A stretch of DNA of 64,000 nt from Hydrangea macrophylla (taxonomy: Eukaryota > Streptophyta > Magnoliopsida > Cornales > Hydrangeaceae). A program made the position numbers and the translations under genes. A model generated the notes under the pieces. The model searched no databases and had not been told where the DNA came from. It was given only the letters and a program-made list of their open reading frames with translations. This document shows, piece by piece, positions 21,125-32,955 of this stretch. Location: NCBI GenBank assembly GCA_033977485.1, contig CM066984.1, positions 27,199,501-27,263,500 on the forward strand, written 5' to 3'. How positions within the stretch are numbered: position 1 is the stretch's first letter; each line of letters opens with the position of its first letter.

Positions 21125-24100
21125 AAGCCATTTACTTCCATTTAGTGGGGAGACATGGAAGCTTAGAAAGAGCTTAGGAAGAAACTCTAGAGAAATATAG
21201 AGAGAGAAAGAGAAGAAGTAGTCTTCTTCTTCCATTTTTTCCAATCAAAGTGAGTTTTAATCTTATTTTCTTCCATTACCTCTCATATACTCCACATTCA
21301 AATCATCTCCAACCACTATTCTTGAGTATCTATGAGATAGGAAGCTACTTCCATGTCCAAATGTCACTACATATGAGTGAAACACCAAGCTACAAGTCCA
21401 ATATCTCAATGAATATCAATTATTGATTCTTATTTGAATGTTTGTTTACTTTGATGTTAATCTCTCTCTTAACCTCATTTCTTTTGACTTTTCTTTGATT
21501 ATTTAGTTGTTCATCATCATCTAGATGACATATTGTATGAGGAGAGTGAATCCTTATGGATAGTAGCTCTTGACCTCAAAGACATGTTTGATGGATGATG
21601 ATTCTACCTTCAATACTTTCATATGTACTCTTGAAGTCATATTCTCAAACAAAACTATGTTTGTGCAAACAATATTGGGAGTTCATTGATGATTCAAGGT
21701 TGGATGAGGTTCTAAGTGGTCACATGGTCATCTCAAGAGTTTAAGTTCATGCTTTGAACATCTATTTCAAAACCCCCAATCAAGAACTCAAACTCTATTT
21801 CAAAACCCAAATCCATTTTCTTCAAGAATGATCCAAAACAGTGAGCTGTTCAGATTCAAAGATTTGTTTTGAATTAACTATTTGAGTTATGATGATGAAA
21901 CCACTTGGAAAATCTTCCTAAGACATCATAGTTTGTCTCCAATTTGTTCCATCAATTATAGAGATGTGAAAGTATTATTTTTGGATGTGAGAAGTTCATA
22001 TTCATAATCTGCCTCTGTTCTCACAGAATGTTCACCCGACTTCTTGTACTTATTCTGGATGTTTTTGTCACTATATATATATATATATCTTTTCTATTTT
22101 TATTATAAAACTTGGGTGTCTTAGGAAACGTTTGGTATATAATGGGTCATCATAAACTCTTTATTTGATTTATGAAAAATCATACAAAATCAATCAACAG
22201 TGCAGCTTTTGTTTCTGAGTCATGTGTACATTCTGATTTATTTCTTTTAATCTGTGATAGCTATTGAGGTTTGGCTTTTGGGGTTATTTTCTAGAGCCAA
22301 TAAGGATGATCTCGGATTTTTCCCACATTTTCCTAGGCATGTGTGACCTCCCATTATGATGTTATAAAGTAATTCATACAGTCTGTCCACTATTCACAGC
22401 ATGTCATTTTTTAACTTTCACACTTTGATGCAACATTCTCTTGTATCTAGATGAACCCATATCCCATGAACATGTTCTTTACCACTTTTATCATCATATC
22501 ATGTATCATCTATCCTCTCATGTATCATACTCCCATAGATTCTTGAGTTTGATTTCCAAATAAAACCATGTTTTGCAAATACTTGGGAAGTTCTTAAAAT
22601 GAGTTAGGAATTGATATTCCAAGTGGTTAGAATATTCATCCAAGTTCTGTAAGTATACTTTCAAAACCCCCATTTCTAAACCCCACTCTTAAACCCCTCA
22701 TTTTGATTTCAAGAAATAAACATTGTTTTTATCAAAACCCTCAAAACAGTGAGTCATTTAACTTCAAGGAATTATTTTGAGTTCAATACTCAATGTATGA
22801 ATGTAAGACCACTTGGAAAGTCTTCCTAACTCATTAGAGAACACCCATGATTTTTGGTTTGACTTGGAGATGCATAGAAAGACCCCATTTTGGTCCAAAT
22901 ATTCTCTCCAGATATTCTGCCTTTGCTGTCACAGCATCTAGGCTGACTTTCAACTTATTTCACAAAAACACTTTTCGAAAAGGGGTGGTCCTAACTTTTT
23001 TTTTCTTTTAACTTCAATGTCTTATGGAACTTTCTATATAATATGGGCCTCTAGATCTTTTGTTTTCATTTTCTGAGATTTTCTAACATTTTAGTCGACA
23101 GTACGAACTCTGTTTCTGAGTGACCTATGTTGTTTATGTGATTTCTCTCAATCTGTGATAGTTATTAAAGATTGGTTTTTGGCTTGTGTTCTAGACACAA
23201 TAAGAAAGATCTCCATAAAATATCATGCATTGAAAACATTCCTAACCCCTCTTTTCAATTTTCAGAAGATCATGTTACTGTTCTGTCCACTATTCACAGC
23301 AAGCACACTTTTACCTTCCCCCTTTGATTTGATACTTACATGCACTCCAAATTAGTTCATGTCTTAGGAAGTAGTTCATACTACATTTGTACATATCCCA
23401 AGATGATTTCATTCATTCATACACATTCTAGGCTTCTAAGTCATTCTAGGAATCCATGAACACAAAGCACACTACAACCTTGGCACATTCTAGATACATA
23501 CATTGCATCCATGCAAAGATTTGGGGCTTTTGTGAGTCCTAATCTAAGAAGATTATAAGGAATGAACTAGATCAATACGTTCATGTTTCCCTCGATCTAG
23601 TCTTCCTTTCTCATCCGTCCCGGGGATTGAGAAATCTTCTTTCCTCAAAAATTAACATGCATCATAATAGCTTGCTAAGCATATTTTGTTTTCATTGATT
23701 ATTTGTTTCAATAACAATCCATGTCCCCCTTTAGATTTGGAAGTCTTGACTATTTGATATATGATTAGACAATTTTTCCTAGGTTTATTTGTGTGATCTT
23801 TCACTTTACATTGTATGATATTTGACTTAGATCTTATGAATGATATCTTATCTTTAGATCTTCCATTTCAAATTTTCTTATGTGATGTAATATACTATCA
23901 TAGTATTAATTATCGAACCATACATAGTATAAGATGATTATTTGGATGCTAATTGAGGCCCGTCAAAAGACGGGGCGAGTTAGGGGTGTTTTAGTAGCGA
24001 CAAAGGCTCCTTCCTCTCTCGTACCAAAACCCCGAGCCAAGTTATTTGGTTATGAAGGGCCGGTGCCCTTTATCCATTTGGATGAGTCAAAATTACGTTT

Positions 24101-24225
24101 CTTGGTTCCTTAAAGACCAAGTGGCGACTCTGTATCTGTTTTCAACGGACTTTTTTTTCTCTCTTTTCAAAATCAAATTTCAAACAAAAATAAGCAAAAA
24201 GTGGTGGAATCCCGCGTGTCCACAA

Positions 24226-24245
24226 TCAGGCGACTCTGCTGGGGA
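24226..24245 (+). other. primer-binding site of Tat-1
   Basis: TCAGGCGACTCTGCTGGGGA follows the LTR end by one base. It corresponds to the TGGCGACTC... sites of Tat/Ogre elements, generally attributed to a tRNA-Arg primer. Compared with Tat-2 it has one extra change near its start and diverges after GGGGA. Confidence 0.82.
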
Positions 24246-25521
24246 TTTTTTATTTTAAAACAAAATAATACAGAGGTTTGACTCATAAGAAGCATCCTTA
24301 AAATCATCTTTTTACTGTGTCTGGTTCACCGCATTGCACTTTTCATTTTCCTCCTTTCGACTGTGTTTGAAACGCGGCGTTGACATTGTTCAGGTCTTGC
24401 TGTGCCAGGGCACAAGTCACCATTGATACTGTACCTTCCAAAGTCTATCAAAAAGAGTAAACACTTCCGTACTGTCTCTCTCTGACGGTATATTGGAACT
24501 CTCGTCAACGGACCCTCTTTGACTAAACTCAGCCTTTGCATATAGATTCCTGTAGAACCTTTTATAGGGCTGTTGATTTATCTTTTCAGATAGGACAATA
24601 TGATATAACTGTTGTATGCCCTGGTGGGATTACCTACGCGGTGTAGATGCTTATGTGGCATGAGGCAGAACCTCTTTCTTATGATTCCTAAGGAAATCAC
24701 TCATATGTGATCACGTTGAGTTGACCTGCCTAAGCATCATGACAAGAATGTCTGCTCCATGTTCAGAAAGATATACACCGCAGACCTTGTTTGTTGGTCC
24801 TAAGACATAGGAGTATGAAAACTTGCTAGACAGTATGATCACCGTCATCCAAATCTCCCAAATTTCCCAGATATAACAATTTTTCCCAGAAACTCTTTCC
24901 TATTTTCCCAGATATACCAGTTTTTCCCAGAAACTCTGTCTAAATTTCCCAAAAATACCCAAAGTACCTGTTTTCCCAGAAGCTCTGCCCAAATCTCCCA
25001 GATTCTCCAAAAATCCCAGCATCTCTGCCCAAATCACCTAGAAATGCCCAAATATACTTGTTTCTCCTAGAAACTCTATCCATATTTCTCAGAAATACCC
25101 AAAATCCCTGTTTTTCCCAGAAACTCTGTCCAAACTTCCCGAAATATCCCAAAAAATCCCTGTTATCCCTTGGTGATTATACTGGAATGTAAAGTTAGCA
25201 CACTCTGTATGGCTAGGACCTTACTTGTTTAACTGCTATCTATTAGGGGTAGGAAAATCATATAGATTAGGGCTTACATCCGCATGCTTGCCTCATATGC
25301 ATGCACCATTCCTATTAGTCTGCACGCACTATCCTAGTCAGTCCACGTTTGTTAACATCACTGTCAATTGTCTCTCCAGTCATCACTATCAGAATATGAT
25401 ACGGTCCTCTCAAATCTATAGGTCATTATAGATCCCCCAAAGTCAGCCACTGAGATCCCCATCCTAGGTCAGAAGTTCGAACAGTCATTTGGTTAGAATC
25501 AGTCTGTCAAGAAAATTCAAC
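24246..25521 (+). other. Tat-1 leader with a tandem array
   Basis: Non-coding leader between PBS and gag. From 24845 to 25165 about five copies of a unit of roughly 60 bp occur, built on TTTTTCCCAGAAACTCTGTC and CAAATTTCCCAGAAATACCC. Parts outside the array (AGCCTTTGCA...TAGAACCT, 24525-24560) match the Tat-2 leader around 36215-36250. Confidence 0.75.
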
Positions 25522-26793
25522 ATGAATCAGGAAACTTTGGAAACTAAGGTCACTGAATTAATCAATCAACAGTCAGATCGGCTAACTCAAGTTCTGAAAT
25601 TTATGGAAGAGTTTCGATAACAGCAGCCACAGTACCCACCTGGGTTCCCACCACCACCAAGGTTCATGCCACCACCACCGCCTAGATTTGGACCGCCTCC
25701 CCAAAACAATGGAGAAGAAGAATGGTTTCAAGGGGTCTTACCGCCTACATATGAGAAAAAGCTCCAAGAGAAAATGGACAAGGTCGACAAGTTTGAGAAC
25801 ATACTAAGGAAGAGTAAGGGGGTCGAGGATTACATGTTAGATCTGGAAGGATTGTTTGAGCCCAACAAGGTAAGGCTACCCGAGAACTTAAAGATGCCTA
25901 AAATCGACCGTTTTGACAGAACTGGAAATCCGAAGAGCCATGTGAAGTTTTGTATGAGCATTTTCCAGACAATGGGCTGCACCCATGAGCACATAGCTAT
26001 GTTGTTCCCTCAAACCCTCCAGAAAGCCGCACTATCCTGGTTCCTAACCCTTAAAACTTCCAAGACCCGAGTTTGGGAAGATGTTGGTAGAACTTTCATT
26101 GATCACTACTCCTACAACCAAGAGCTTGATATCACCATTCGAGATCTTGAAACTACCAGGCAGAATCTCAATGAGTCCTTCGCTGCATTCTTGAGAAGAT
26201 AGAGGAATAAAGTAGCCCAAATGATCCATAGGCCTGTTAAGAAAGAGCAAGTATGTATGCTGGTCAAGAACCTGTAACCAGTATACCATGAAAAATTATT
26301 CTACCAGTCCATCTCAACATTTGAAGAGTTGTTTGAGATTGGGACTAGAATCGAGGATGCTATCTGTGAAGGCAAGATCAATGGAGCTGGGTCACTAAAA
26401 AAGGAGAAGAGACCCCATACCTTTGGTGAAGATCAAGAGAGCCTAGATGTCAATGCCTTGAGCCCATCATCAAGCCAAAATGACTGTAGTAAGAGGCACA
26501 AGAAAGGAAACCAAAGAGTCTTCACACCACTTGACATGAGCTTATCCTCTGCTCTCAATCACTTTGTTCAAAAGGGCCACCTTGTACCTTTGGAGCCCAG
26601 TAAGCCTCCTAATCACCCACCTCCTGGGTACAATGAATCCAAGTATTGTGATTACCACCAAGACCAAGGCCATGAGACCGACAACTGTAAGAGGCTCCGT
26701 CACTCAATTCAGGATCTCTTAGATGATGCACCGCACCCCAATCCAATCCACTACCTCGGTCTGGACCAACCCTTGACCTATCCGTTTAAATAA
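25522..26793 (+). pseudogene. Tat-1 gag
   Basis: Encodes the capsid/nucleocapsid protein of a Tat-type element. From ATG 25522 (MNQETLETKVTELINQQ): a short N-terminal helix, a Pro-rich stretch, the capsid core with MPKIDRFDRTGNPKSHVKF and QKAALSWFLTL, and near the C-terminus a zinc knuckle CDYHQDQGHETDNC of C-x2-H-x4-H-x4-C type. Three in-frame stops interrupt one otherwise continuous frame: TAA near 25618, TAG near 26200 and TAA near 26276. Each fits a C-to-T or G-to-A change from Gln or Trp. The final stop is at 26791-26793. Related to Tat-2 gag but clearly diverged. Confidence 0.9.
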
Positions 26794-27904
26794 TCCCCTT
26801 CGCTGAGGACCATGAATGTTGAACCTGTGCAAGTGAAGTGATGGTGATTGGGACTCTTGCTAGAAAACCAAATGAAGATGCTCTTTAGAAAAAGAAATAA
26901 AAAGAATAAGCGAGTCACTGTGACATTCCATTTAAGACCAGGTCGAGTCTACATGAGTATGTCCTATGTTTTGTCTATTTCAAGTTTAGTCTTGTGGTCG
27001 AGTCTGTCTGTCATCGAGTTGTTAATGAGTCTGTAATCCTTCTCTACTGATGGAATGAAGTCTCATTTTGCCTAATCTAATGTGCCTAGTCATAGATGCA
27101 TGAATCGCTGAATTGAAGTGTCACTTTTCAAATTACCATGGATATTACTGTGCTAAAAAAAAATAATTTTTTACTCAAACAAAAAAATCCTGAAAGGCCA
27201 AAGTCAATTTTGCACTGACACCGATGAAGAGCCAAGAATTGAATAGTCTTACTTTAAGAATTTAAAGATTCTCTTGCCTCAATCTTGAAAAGACATGCTT
27301 GGAACTAACTTAGGGCTTGCCCAACACCCTTTTCCCACCATTTCAAAACCTTGGGCCCAACCCAATTGAGAGCCATATGAACTTGTGTAGACTTAGTCCT
27401 TGATGGTAGCCAAACATTTCAGTGAGTTTCATCTCCACTTTCAAAAAAAAAAAGAAAAGAAAAGCTCGCTAGGTTGAAAACCCGAAAGGGCACCTAGGCA
27501 AAAGTTAGAGCTGAAAATGTATTGATTTCTAAGATCTGACCTTAGCCAGTCAAAATGATGGAGAAAATGAAAGAAATTTTTTTATGAAACAAATGAGAGA
27601 ATCGTATGCTTCAAGGTACATCATAAGAACATGCCTAGATCACATTTCCAAAGGCACGGAACAACCACAAATAAATTTTGAGGACATGCACATTTCAGAA
27701 TTCTAAGATTGCGATTGAAAGATCTTGCAAGAATCAACTACATGAAAAACAAAATTGACTGGCTAGGTGAAAGAAAAAAGGATCAATCCTCAACAAAAAA
27801 AAAACAAAACAAAACAAAAAAAGAAAAGAAAAGAAAGGGAGACTGAAACTGAATCTTCTTATTCAAGGCTACCACAAGTGACCTAAGTTTGAACTTCTTT
27901 GACG
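26794..27904 (+). other. Tat-1 non-coding region after gag
   Basis: No pol domain. Contains A-rich tracts (27445-27460, 27790-27835) and the first copy of a conserved block CTCGCTAGGTTGAAAACCC with CACCTAGGCAAAAGTTAGAG (27465-27515), repeated in altered form at about 28217-28272 and 28303-28343. Confidence 0.7.
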
Positions 27905-28200
27905 ATTGGTTTGAAAAACCCTCAACCAATTTTCTTCAAGCCTCGCCTTGAACTACGCTCGACCTGATTCCCACTCGGGGATACGTAGGCAACTGCATCA
28001 GTTCGGTCGACACCATCATAATCAAACCAATTTCCTTCAAGCCTCGCCTTGAACTACGCTCGACCTGATTCCCACTCGGGGATACGTAGGCTACCGCATC
28101 GGTTCGGTCCACACCATCAATATTCACCCCTCTTCTTTCAAGGTCCTGGCCCGAACTACGTTGGACCTGTTCCCCTCTCGGGGGTACGTAGGTAAACTTT
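27905..28200 (+). repeat. tandem array, about 100-bp unit, three copies
   Basis: Copies start near 27937, 28038 and 28138 and share GAACTACGCTCGACCTGATT with GGGGATACGTAGGC. The third copy is diverged. Single copies of the same core occur upstream of the PPT of both Tat elements (31055-31095 and 51040-51085). Confidence 0.85.
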
Positions 28201-28394
28201 CAAAAAGAAAAGAAGGATGGCTCGTTAGGTCGAAAATCCGAAAGGACGCCTAGGCAAAAATTAGAGCTAAATCCAAGGTGAGCAATAACAAAAGAGAGAA
28301 AAGAGCTCGCTAGGTCACCTCACTGGTGCCTAGGCAAAAGTTATGAGCATTTAAGAGATTAAAATCACGGTCCTTGCCTCAAGCCGGAAAATCA

Positions 28395-28600
28395 CCTTCC
28401 ACACTAGGGGCAAACTTCGGCCACCCGCCTCGTTTGCCTAAATTTTACTATCTACCCTTCATACAAGGGGCAAACTTCGGTCACCTACCTCGTTTGCCCA
28501 AAACCTTCAAATAACCATCTTCCAAACTAGGGGCAAACTTCGGTCACCTACCTCGTTTGCCTATGAACTAGGGGCAAACTCCGTTTGCCTAACACGATCC
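28395..28600 (+). repeat. four copies of a PPT-like GGGGCAAACT repeat
   Basis: Units of about 63 bp carry CTAGGGGCAAACTTCGGTCA and CCTCGTTTGCC. AGGGGCAAACT is almost the same as the element's polypurine tract AGAGGGGCAAAC at 31255-31266, and it forms an inverted match with its own GTTTGCC half. Confidence 0.8.
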
Positions 28601-29124
28601 CTTCACACCAAAGGGTGAATTTTCAAGTCACCAAGTTGTTTTGAAAATTTTGAAATAGAGCATCTTTAATTCTAAAAGCTAAGGCACTAATCCAAAGCAC
28701 ATCTCGGGAGAAGCAAAGAATTGATTAGATCAATAGCGAAAAACCTTCAAAATGAGATTTATCATCAAAATTATGCGGAATAAAATGGTACATCATTTAT
28801 GATGAAAGCACATCAAGTTTTGGCAAGTCGAGCTTGTTTCATTTTGGTGTCAAATGTGTCACCCTCGCGTGTCGATATCTGTCAGTTTTGAGTCTGTCAT
28901 AGTCTTTTTCAGGAAAAGAGTCGGTCGTAGTCTCAAATGTGTAAGTCAACAGTGACGAATAATGAATTTTTTAAATCAAGTTATAAAGAGCATACCAATG
29001 ACAATACAATCAGGAGTACCAAACATCATTACTGCACCAGTCAAGGCGTCAGCATGAGAAGTGTCCAAGCTTGGGGAAAAATGCAAATTTCATCCCTTTC
29101 CAAACCGCCAAAAGTTAACCATCA

Positions 29125-29635
29125 TCTTCATGTAGCATAAGTCCATGAGTGGCTGTTGATCTTTCGTCTTTCTTCATGCAACATAAGTCCATGAGTGGCT
29201 GTTGATGATCTTCCTTTCTCCTAGCAACATAAGTCCATGAGTGGCTGTTGATCTTTCATCTTTCTTCATGCAACATAAGTCCATGAGTGGCTGTTGATGA
29301 TCTTCCTTTCTCCTAACAACATAAGTCCATGAGTGGCTGTTGATCTTTCATCTTTCTTCATGCAACATAAGTCCATGAGTGGCTGTTGATGATCTTCCCT
29401 TCTCCTAGCAACATAAGTCCATGAGTGGCTGTTGATTTTTCGTCTTTCTTCATGCAACATAAGTCCATGAGTGGCAGTTGATGATCTTCTTTCATCCTAG
29501 CAACATAAGTCCATGAGTGGCTGTTGATCTTTTGTCTTTCTTCATGCAACATAAGTCCATGAGTGGCCGTTGATGACCTTTTTTCATCCTAAAGCAACAT
29601 AAGTCCATGAGTGATTGTTGATCACCCTCCTCTTT
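29125..29635 (+). repeat. tandem array, 46-bp monomers in 92-bp pairs, about 11 monomers
   Basis: Each monomer contains CATAAGTCCATGAGTGGCTG. Two variants alternate, one ending TTTCGTCTTTCTTCATG and one ending GATCTTCCTTTCTCCTAG, so the true period is about 92 bp, a small higher-order repeat. The ORFs read from it are periodic artefacts. Confidence 0.92.
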
Positions 29636-29854
29636 CAATATCAAAACCTTAACTGCCGCAGACCATCTCTGTATCCCTCATCACAAATAGAATGATACCT
29701 TGACTCCCATTCAATGGGCGTATTTCCTTCTTCCTAGCAGAGTGCATTATCCATTCCAGTGGCCCATTTCAGTCAAGAGTGACAAGGTTTCATCCCCAAC
29801 AGGCATATCAATTCGTCAATTCTTTTGATCACAGCTAGTACATCGTTAGTTCAA

Positions 29855-30510
29855 TCATGACAGTCACAGTAGTTCACTATCATGACAATCACAGTAGTTC
29901 ACTGTCGACTCGTCATCTCGATTCGTACATCGTCAGTTCAATCCTGACAGTCAAAGTAGTTCACTGTCGACTCGTCATCTCGATTAGTACATCGGCAGTT
30001 CAATCCATGACAGTCACAGTAGTTCACTGTCGACTCGTCATCTCGATTCGTACATCGTCAGTTCAATCCATGACAGTCACAGTAGTTCACTGTCGATTCG
30101 TCATCTCGATTCGTACATCGGCAGTTCAATCCATGACAGTCACAGTAGTTCACTGTCGACTCGTCATCTCGATTCGTACATCGTCAGTTCAATCCTTTAC
30201 AATCATAGTAGTTCACTGTCGACTCATCATCTCGATTCGTACATCGTCAGTTCAATCCATGACAGTCACAGTAGTTCACTGTCAACTCGTCATCTCGATT
30301 CATACATCGTCAGTCCTTCTGATCACGGTTAGTCCAACTGTTGATCTAATCCATGACAGTTACAGTAGTTCACTATCGACTCGTCATCTTGATTCATACA
30401 TCGTTAGTCCTTCTGATCACGGTTAGTCCAACCGTTGGTCCAACCCATGATAGTCACATAGTTCACTGACTACTCGTCATCTCGATTCGTGCATCGTCAG
30501 TTCATTAATC
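29855..30510 (+). repeat. tandem array, about 62-bp unit, roughly ten copies
   Basis: Units share CATGACAGTCACAGTAGTTC, ACTGTCGACTCGTCATCTCG and TTCGTACATCGTCAGTTC. Toward 30310-30440 the unit lengthens by an insert with TCTGATCACGGTTAGTCCAA. A 189-aa ORF at 29857-30426 is just the repeat translated. Confidence 0.92.
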
Positions 30511-31250
30511 ATCATTAGTTTACCATCATTCAAAGCATGTCATGTTCATCATTCTCATTCAAATCTTAGGCTTCCATGTCCATTAATAGGGCTAACTTCC
30601 GTGTCCATCACTTGATATCTCGGGCTTTCATGTCCATCACTAAACGTCTGAGGGCTTCTGTGTCCGTCTCCTAACTTCTAGGGCTTCCAGGTCCGTCGGT
30701 TATTTGTCAAACTTTATCTTTGATTAACGTCCTCTGGGACCCTATGTTCGATTACATTCGCTTGCGAAGCACACATTCCAAAATTCCAGAATTTTGACCC
30801 TAGACCCAGAATCTTCTAAACCTTGATGTCCTTATCCAAGTCATCCACCACGTCACAATCGCAAACACTAGCACAATACCAGCCCACTCGGAGTGGCACA
30901 ACTTACAACATCCTGCTCATACTAAGATTAGAACACTAGGCATGATAGGACTCATGACATAATTCATATCACACCCATGCATTGCATATCATCCTCATAG
31001 CATAGCATTTGCCTGTCTCGTTGTGCATGTGTGATTTGTTCCTTTGTGCCCTGAACTACGCCCTGGTCTGATTCCCCTTGGGATACATAGGAAGATCACG
31101 CAGAGCACGACTAGCACTAGCCTCAACATCATTTTCAGCATCATTGCATCTTTTGCAACGCTTTTATCCTAAATCTATAGCCTCCAAAAAGACCCGTCTC
31201 TTCAAAGCTTTGGCCATCGCTTGCAACATGCGTTGCCTCACATGTTCATG
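30511..31250 (+). other. Tat-1 3' untranslated region
   Basis: Non-coding. Holds minor repeats of GGGCTTCCATGTCC-like sequence (30568-30700) and the conserved block CTGAACTACGCCCTGGTCTG with GGATACATAGG (31053-31095), which is also found 200 bp upstream of the Tat-2 3' LTR. Confidence 0.65.
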
Positions 31251-31266
31251 CCAAAGAGGGGCAAAC
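31251..31266 (+). other. polypurine tract of Tat-1
   Basis: CAAAGAGGGGCAAAC lies immediately before the LTR start TGTAGACACC at 31267. The same tract precedes the Tat-2 3' LTR at 51237-51251. Confidence 0.85.
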
Positions 31267-32955
31267 TGTAGACACCCCATTTTGTCGGCTATCAGATTTA
31301 GGAGACCCATAGCTTGGTGGTTCACAATGATCAAAAAAAGATTCAAAAGGATTCCTGGAAGTTAGTTATATTTCTCAAAATGCTCAGAATGACCAAAATG
31401 CCCCTGAAAGCCCGAAAACTCCCAAATTTGGACCAAAAGTGCTGTAAACATGCTATGTCATAAAAAAAGTAAGAAAATGAGTTTTTAAGTAAAATCAGAT
31501 GAAATCGTCAGCTCCCAGAGACCCCCAGAAGACCCGGAAAGTCCCCGTTGACCAGTTTGACCAAGCTTTGACCAGGTTTGACCAAGGTTTGACCAAGTTT
31601 GTCCAAAATCATCCAAATTCACCGGGATCATTCTAGATCATGTGGAAAGTGTTAAAATGAGTTTTAAAAGAAAATCGAGCAAAAACGTCAACTGCTGTCG
31701 AGCTCCCAGAGGTTCCCAGAACTTCCCGGTAATCCCAAGTTTGACCAGTTTGACCAAAATTTGACTTTGAAACCGATGTACCGTAATAATTTTCAAACAT
31801 TTTTCATGGATACTAGAGGTCAGTAGCTTTTCGACGGTATATCGCATATAATTTTTGGATTTCAAATGAATCTATTATGAATTTCCGAAGGTGGAAAAGG
31901 CGATCAAATCGACTTTTATCGCGAATACCGCAAAACTTTTCAAAGTGACCTATCTCCGAACTATTTTTTATGTAAATGGACTCCATTACCTTTCCAACGG
32001 TATATCACAACCTTAATTTGGAGATCATATGCATTTTCTGTGAATTTCGGACGAAATAGGGCCTTTTCGCGAACACCGGAACCTCTGGGGGCCTAAACAA
32101 CATTATCTGGACGAAGGAGGTGCAGTGCCGCCGCGGCACTGGCCCACTGCCGCCGGGGCACAGGCCCAGTGCCACCGCGACACTCTCCCCCAGAAGAGTC
32201 CATTTTTGTAATTTTGATTGGGGGTCCAATTTGATTAATTAGAAATAAAAAACGACGTAGTTTTGGTTCCCAGATTATTTTGGACCAATGGGAGAACTTT
32301 TTATACTTTTTAAAACCCCATTTACCACCCCTCATTTGCCTATAAAAGAAGCCATTTACTTCCATTTAGGGGGGAGACATGGAAGCTTAGAGAGAGTTTA
32401 GGAAGAAAGTCTAGAGAAATATAGAGAGAGAAAGAGAAGAAGTAGTCTTCTTCTTCTATTTTTTCCAATCAAAGTGAGTTTATCATATTTTCTTCCATTA
32501 CCTCTCATATATTCCACATTTAAATCATCTCCAACCACCATTCTTGAGTATCTATGAGATAGGAAGCTACTTCCATGTCCAAATGTCATCACATATGAGT
32601 GAAACACCAAGCTACAAGTCCAATATCTCAATGAATATCAACTATTGATTGATATTTGAATGTTTGTTTACTTTGATGTTCATCTCTCTCTTAACCTCAT
32701 TTCTTTTGACTTTTCTTTGATTATTTAGTTGTTCATCATCATCTAGTTGACATGTTGTTTGAGGAGAGTGAATCCTTATGGATAGTAGCTCTTGACCTCA
32801 AAGACATGTTCGATGGATGATGATTCTACCTTCAATACGTTCATATGTACTCTTGAAGTCATATTCTCAAACAAAATTATGTTTGTGCAAATAATATTGG
32901 GAGTTCTTTGATGATTCAAGGTTGGATGAGGTTCTAAGTGGTTACATGGTCATCT
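31267..32955 (+). repeat. 3' LTR of Tat-1, truncated by Tat-2
   Basis: Colinear with 20035-21740 of the 5' LTR at a few per cent divergence by eye, including the GC-rich block (32121-32186) and TATAAAAG (32341-32348). It ends at GGTCATCT where the 5' LTR continues CAAGAGTTTAAG and Tat-2 begins instead. The remaining 2.5 kb are not found to the right of Tat-2. Confidence 0.88.

Larger units (their letters stand above)
20035..24224 (+). repeat. 5' LTR of Tat-1 (4.19 kb)
   Basis: Starts TGTAGACACCCC and ends GTGTCCACA just before the PBS. A GC-rich repeat block at 20890-20962 precedes a TATA box TATAAAAG at 21117-21124, so transcription should start near 21150. The 3' half contains an old internal duplication: 21660-22350 resembles 22560-23290. 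An (AT)n tract lies at 22073-22087. It is one of the longer LTRs, as known for Tat/Ogre and Athila lineages. Confidence 0.9.
20035..32955 (+). mobile_element. Tat-1: gag-only Tat/Ogre-type gypsy retrotransposon
   Basis: Plus-strand element: LTR 20035-24224, PBS from 24226, leader, gag (25522-26793), about 4.4 kb of repeat-rich non-coding DNA, PPT 31251-31266 and a 3' LTR from 31267 that is cut at 32955 by Tat-2. The LTR starts TGTAGACACCCC and the PBS contains GGCGACTCTGCTGGGGA, as in Tat/Ogre elements. There is no protease, RT, RNase H or integrase between gag and PPT, so the element would depend on an autonomous relative. Confidence 0.9.

Noticed and set aside
29857..30426. 189-aa plus-strand ORF
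   Set aside because: It is the translated tandem array; every unit gives the same peptide.
29125..30510. Regularly spaced repeats that could suggest a CRISPR array
   Set aside because: Whole units repeat with no unique spacers, in a plant retrotransposon tail, with no cas genes.
31078..31365. 95-aa ORF running into the Tat-1 3' LTR
   Set aside because: It spans the PPT and LTR boundary and has no family similarity.
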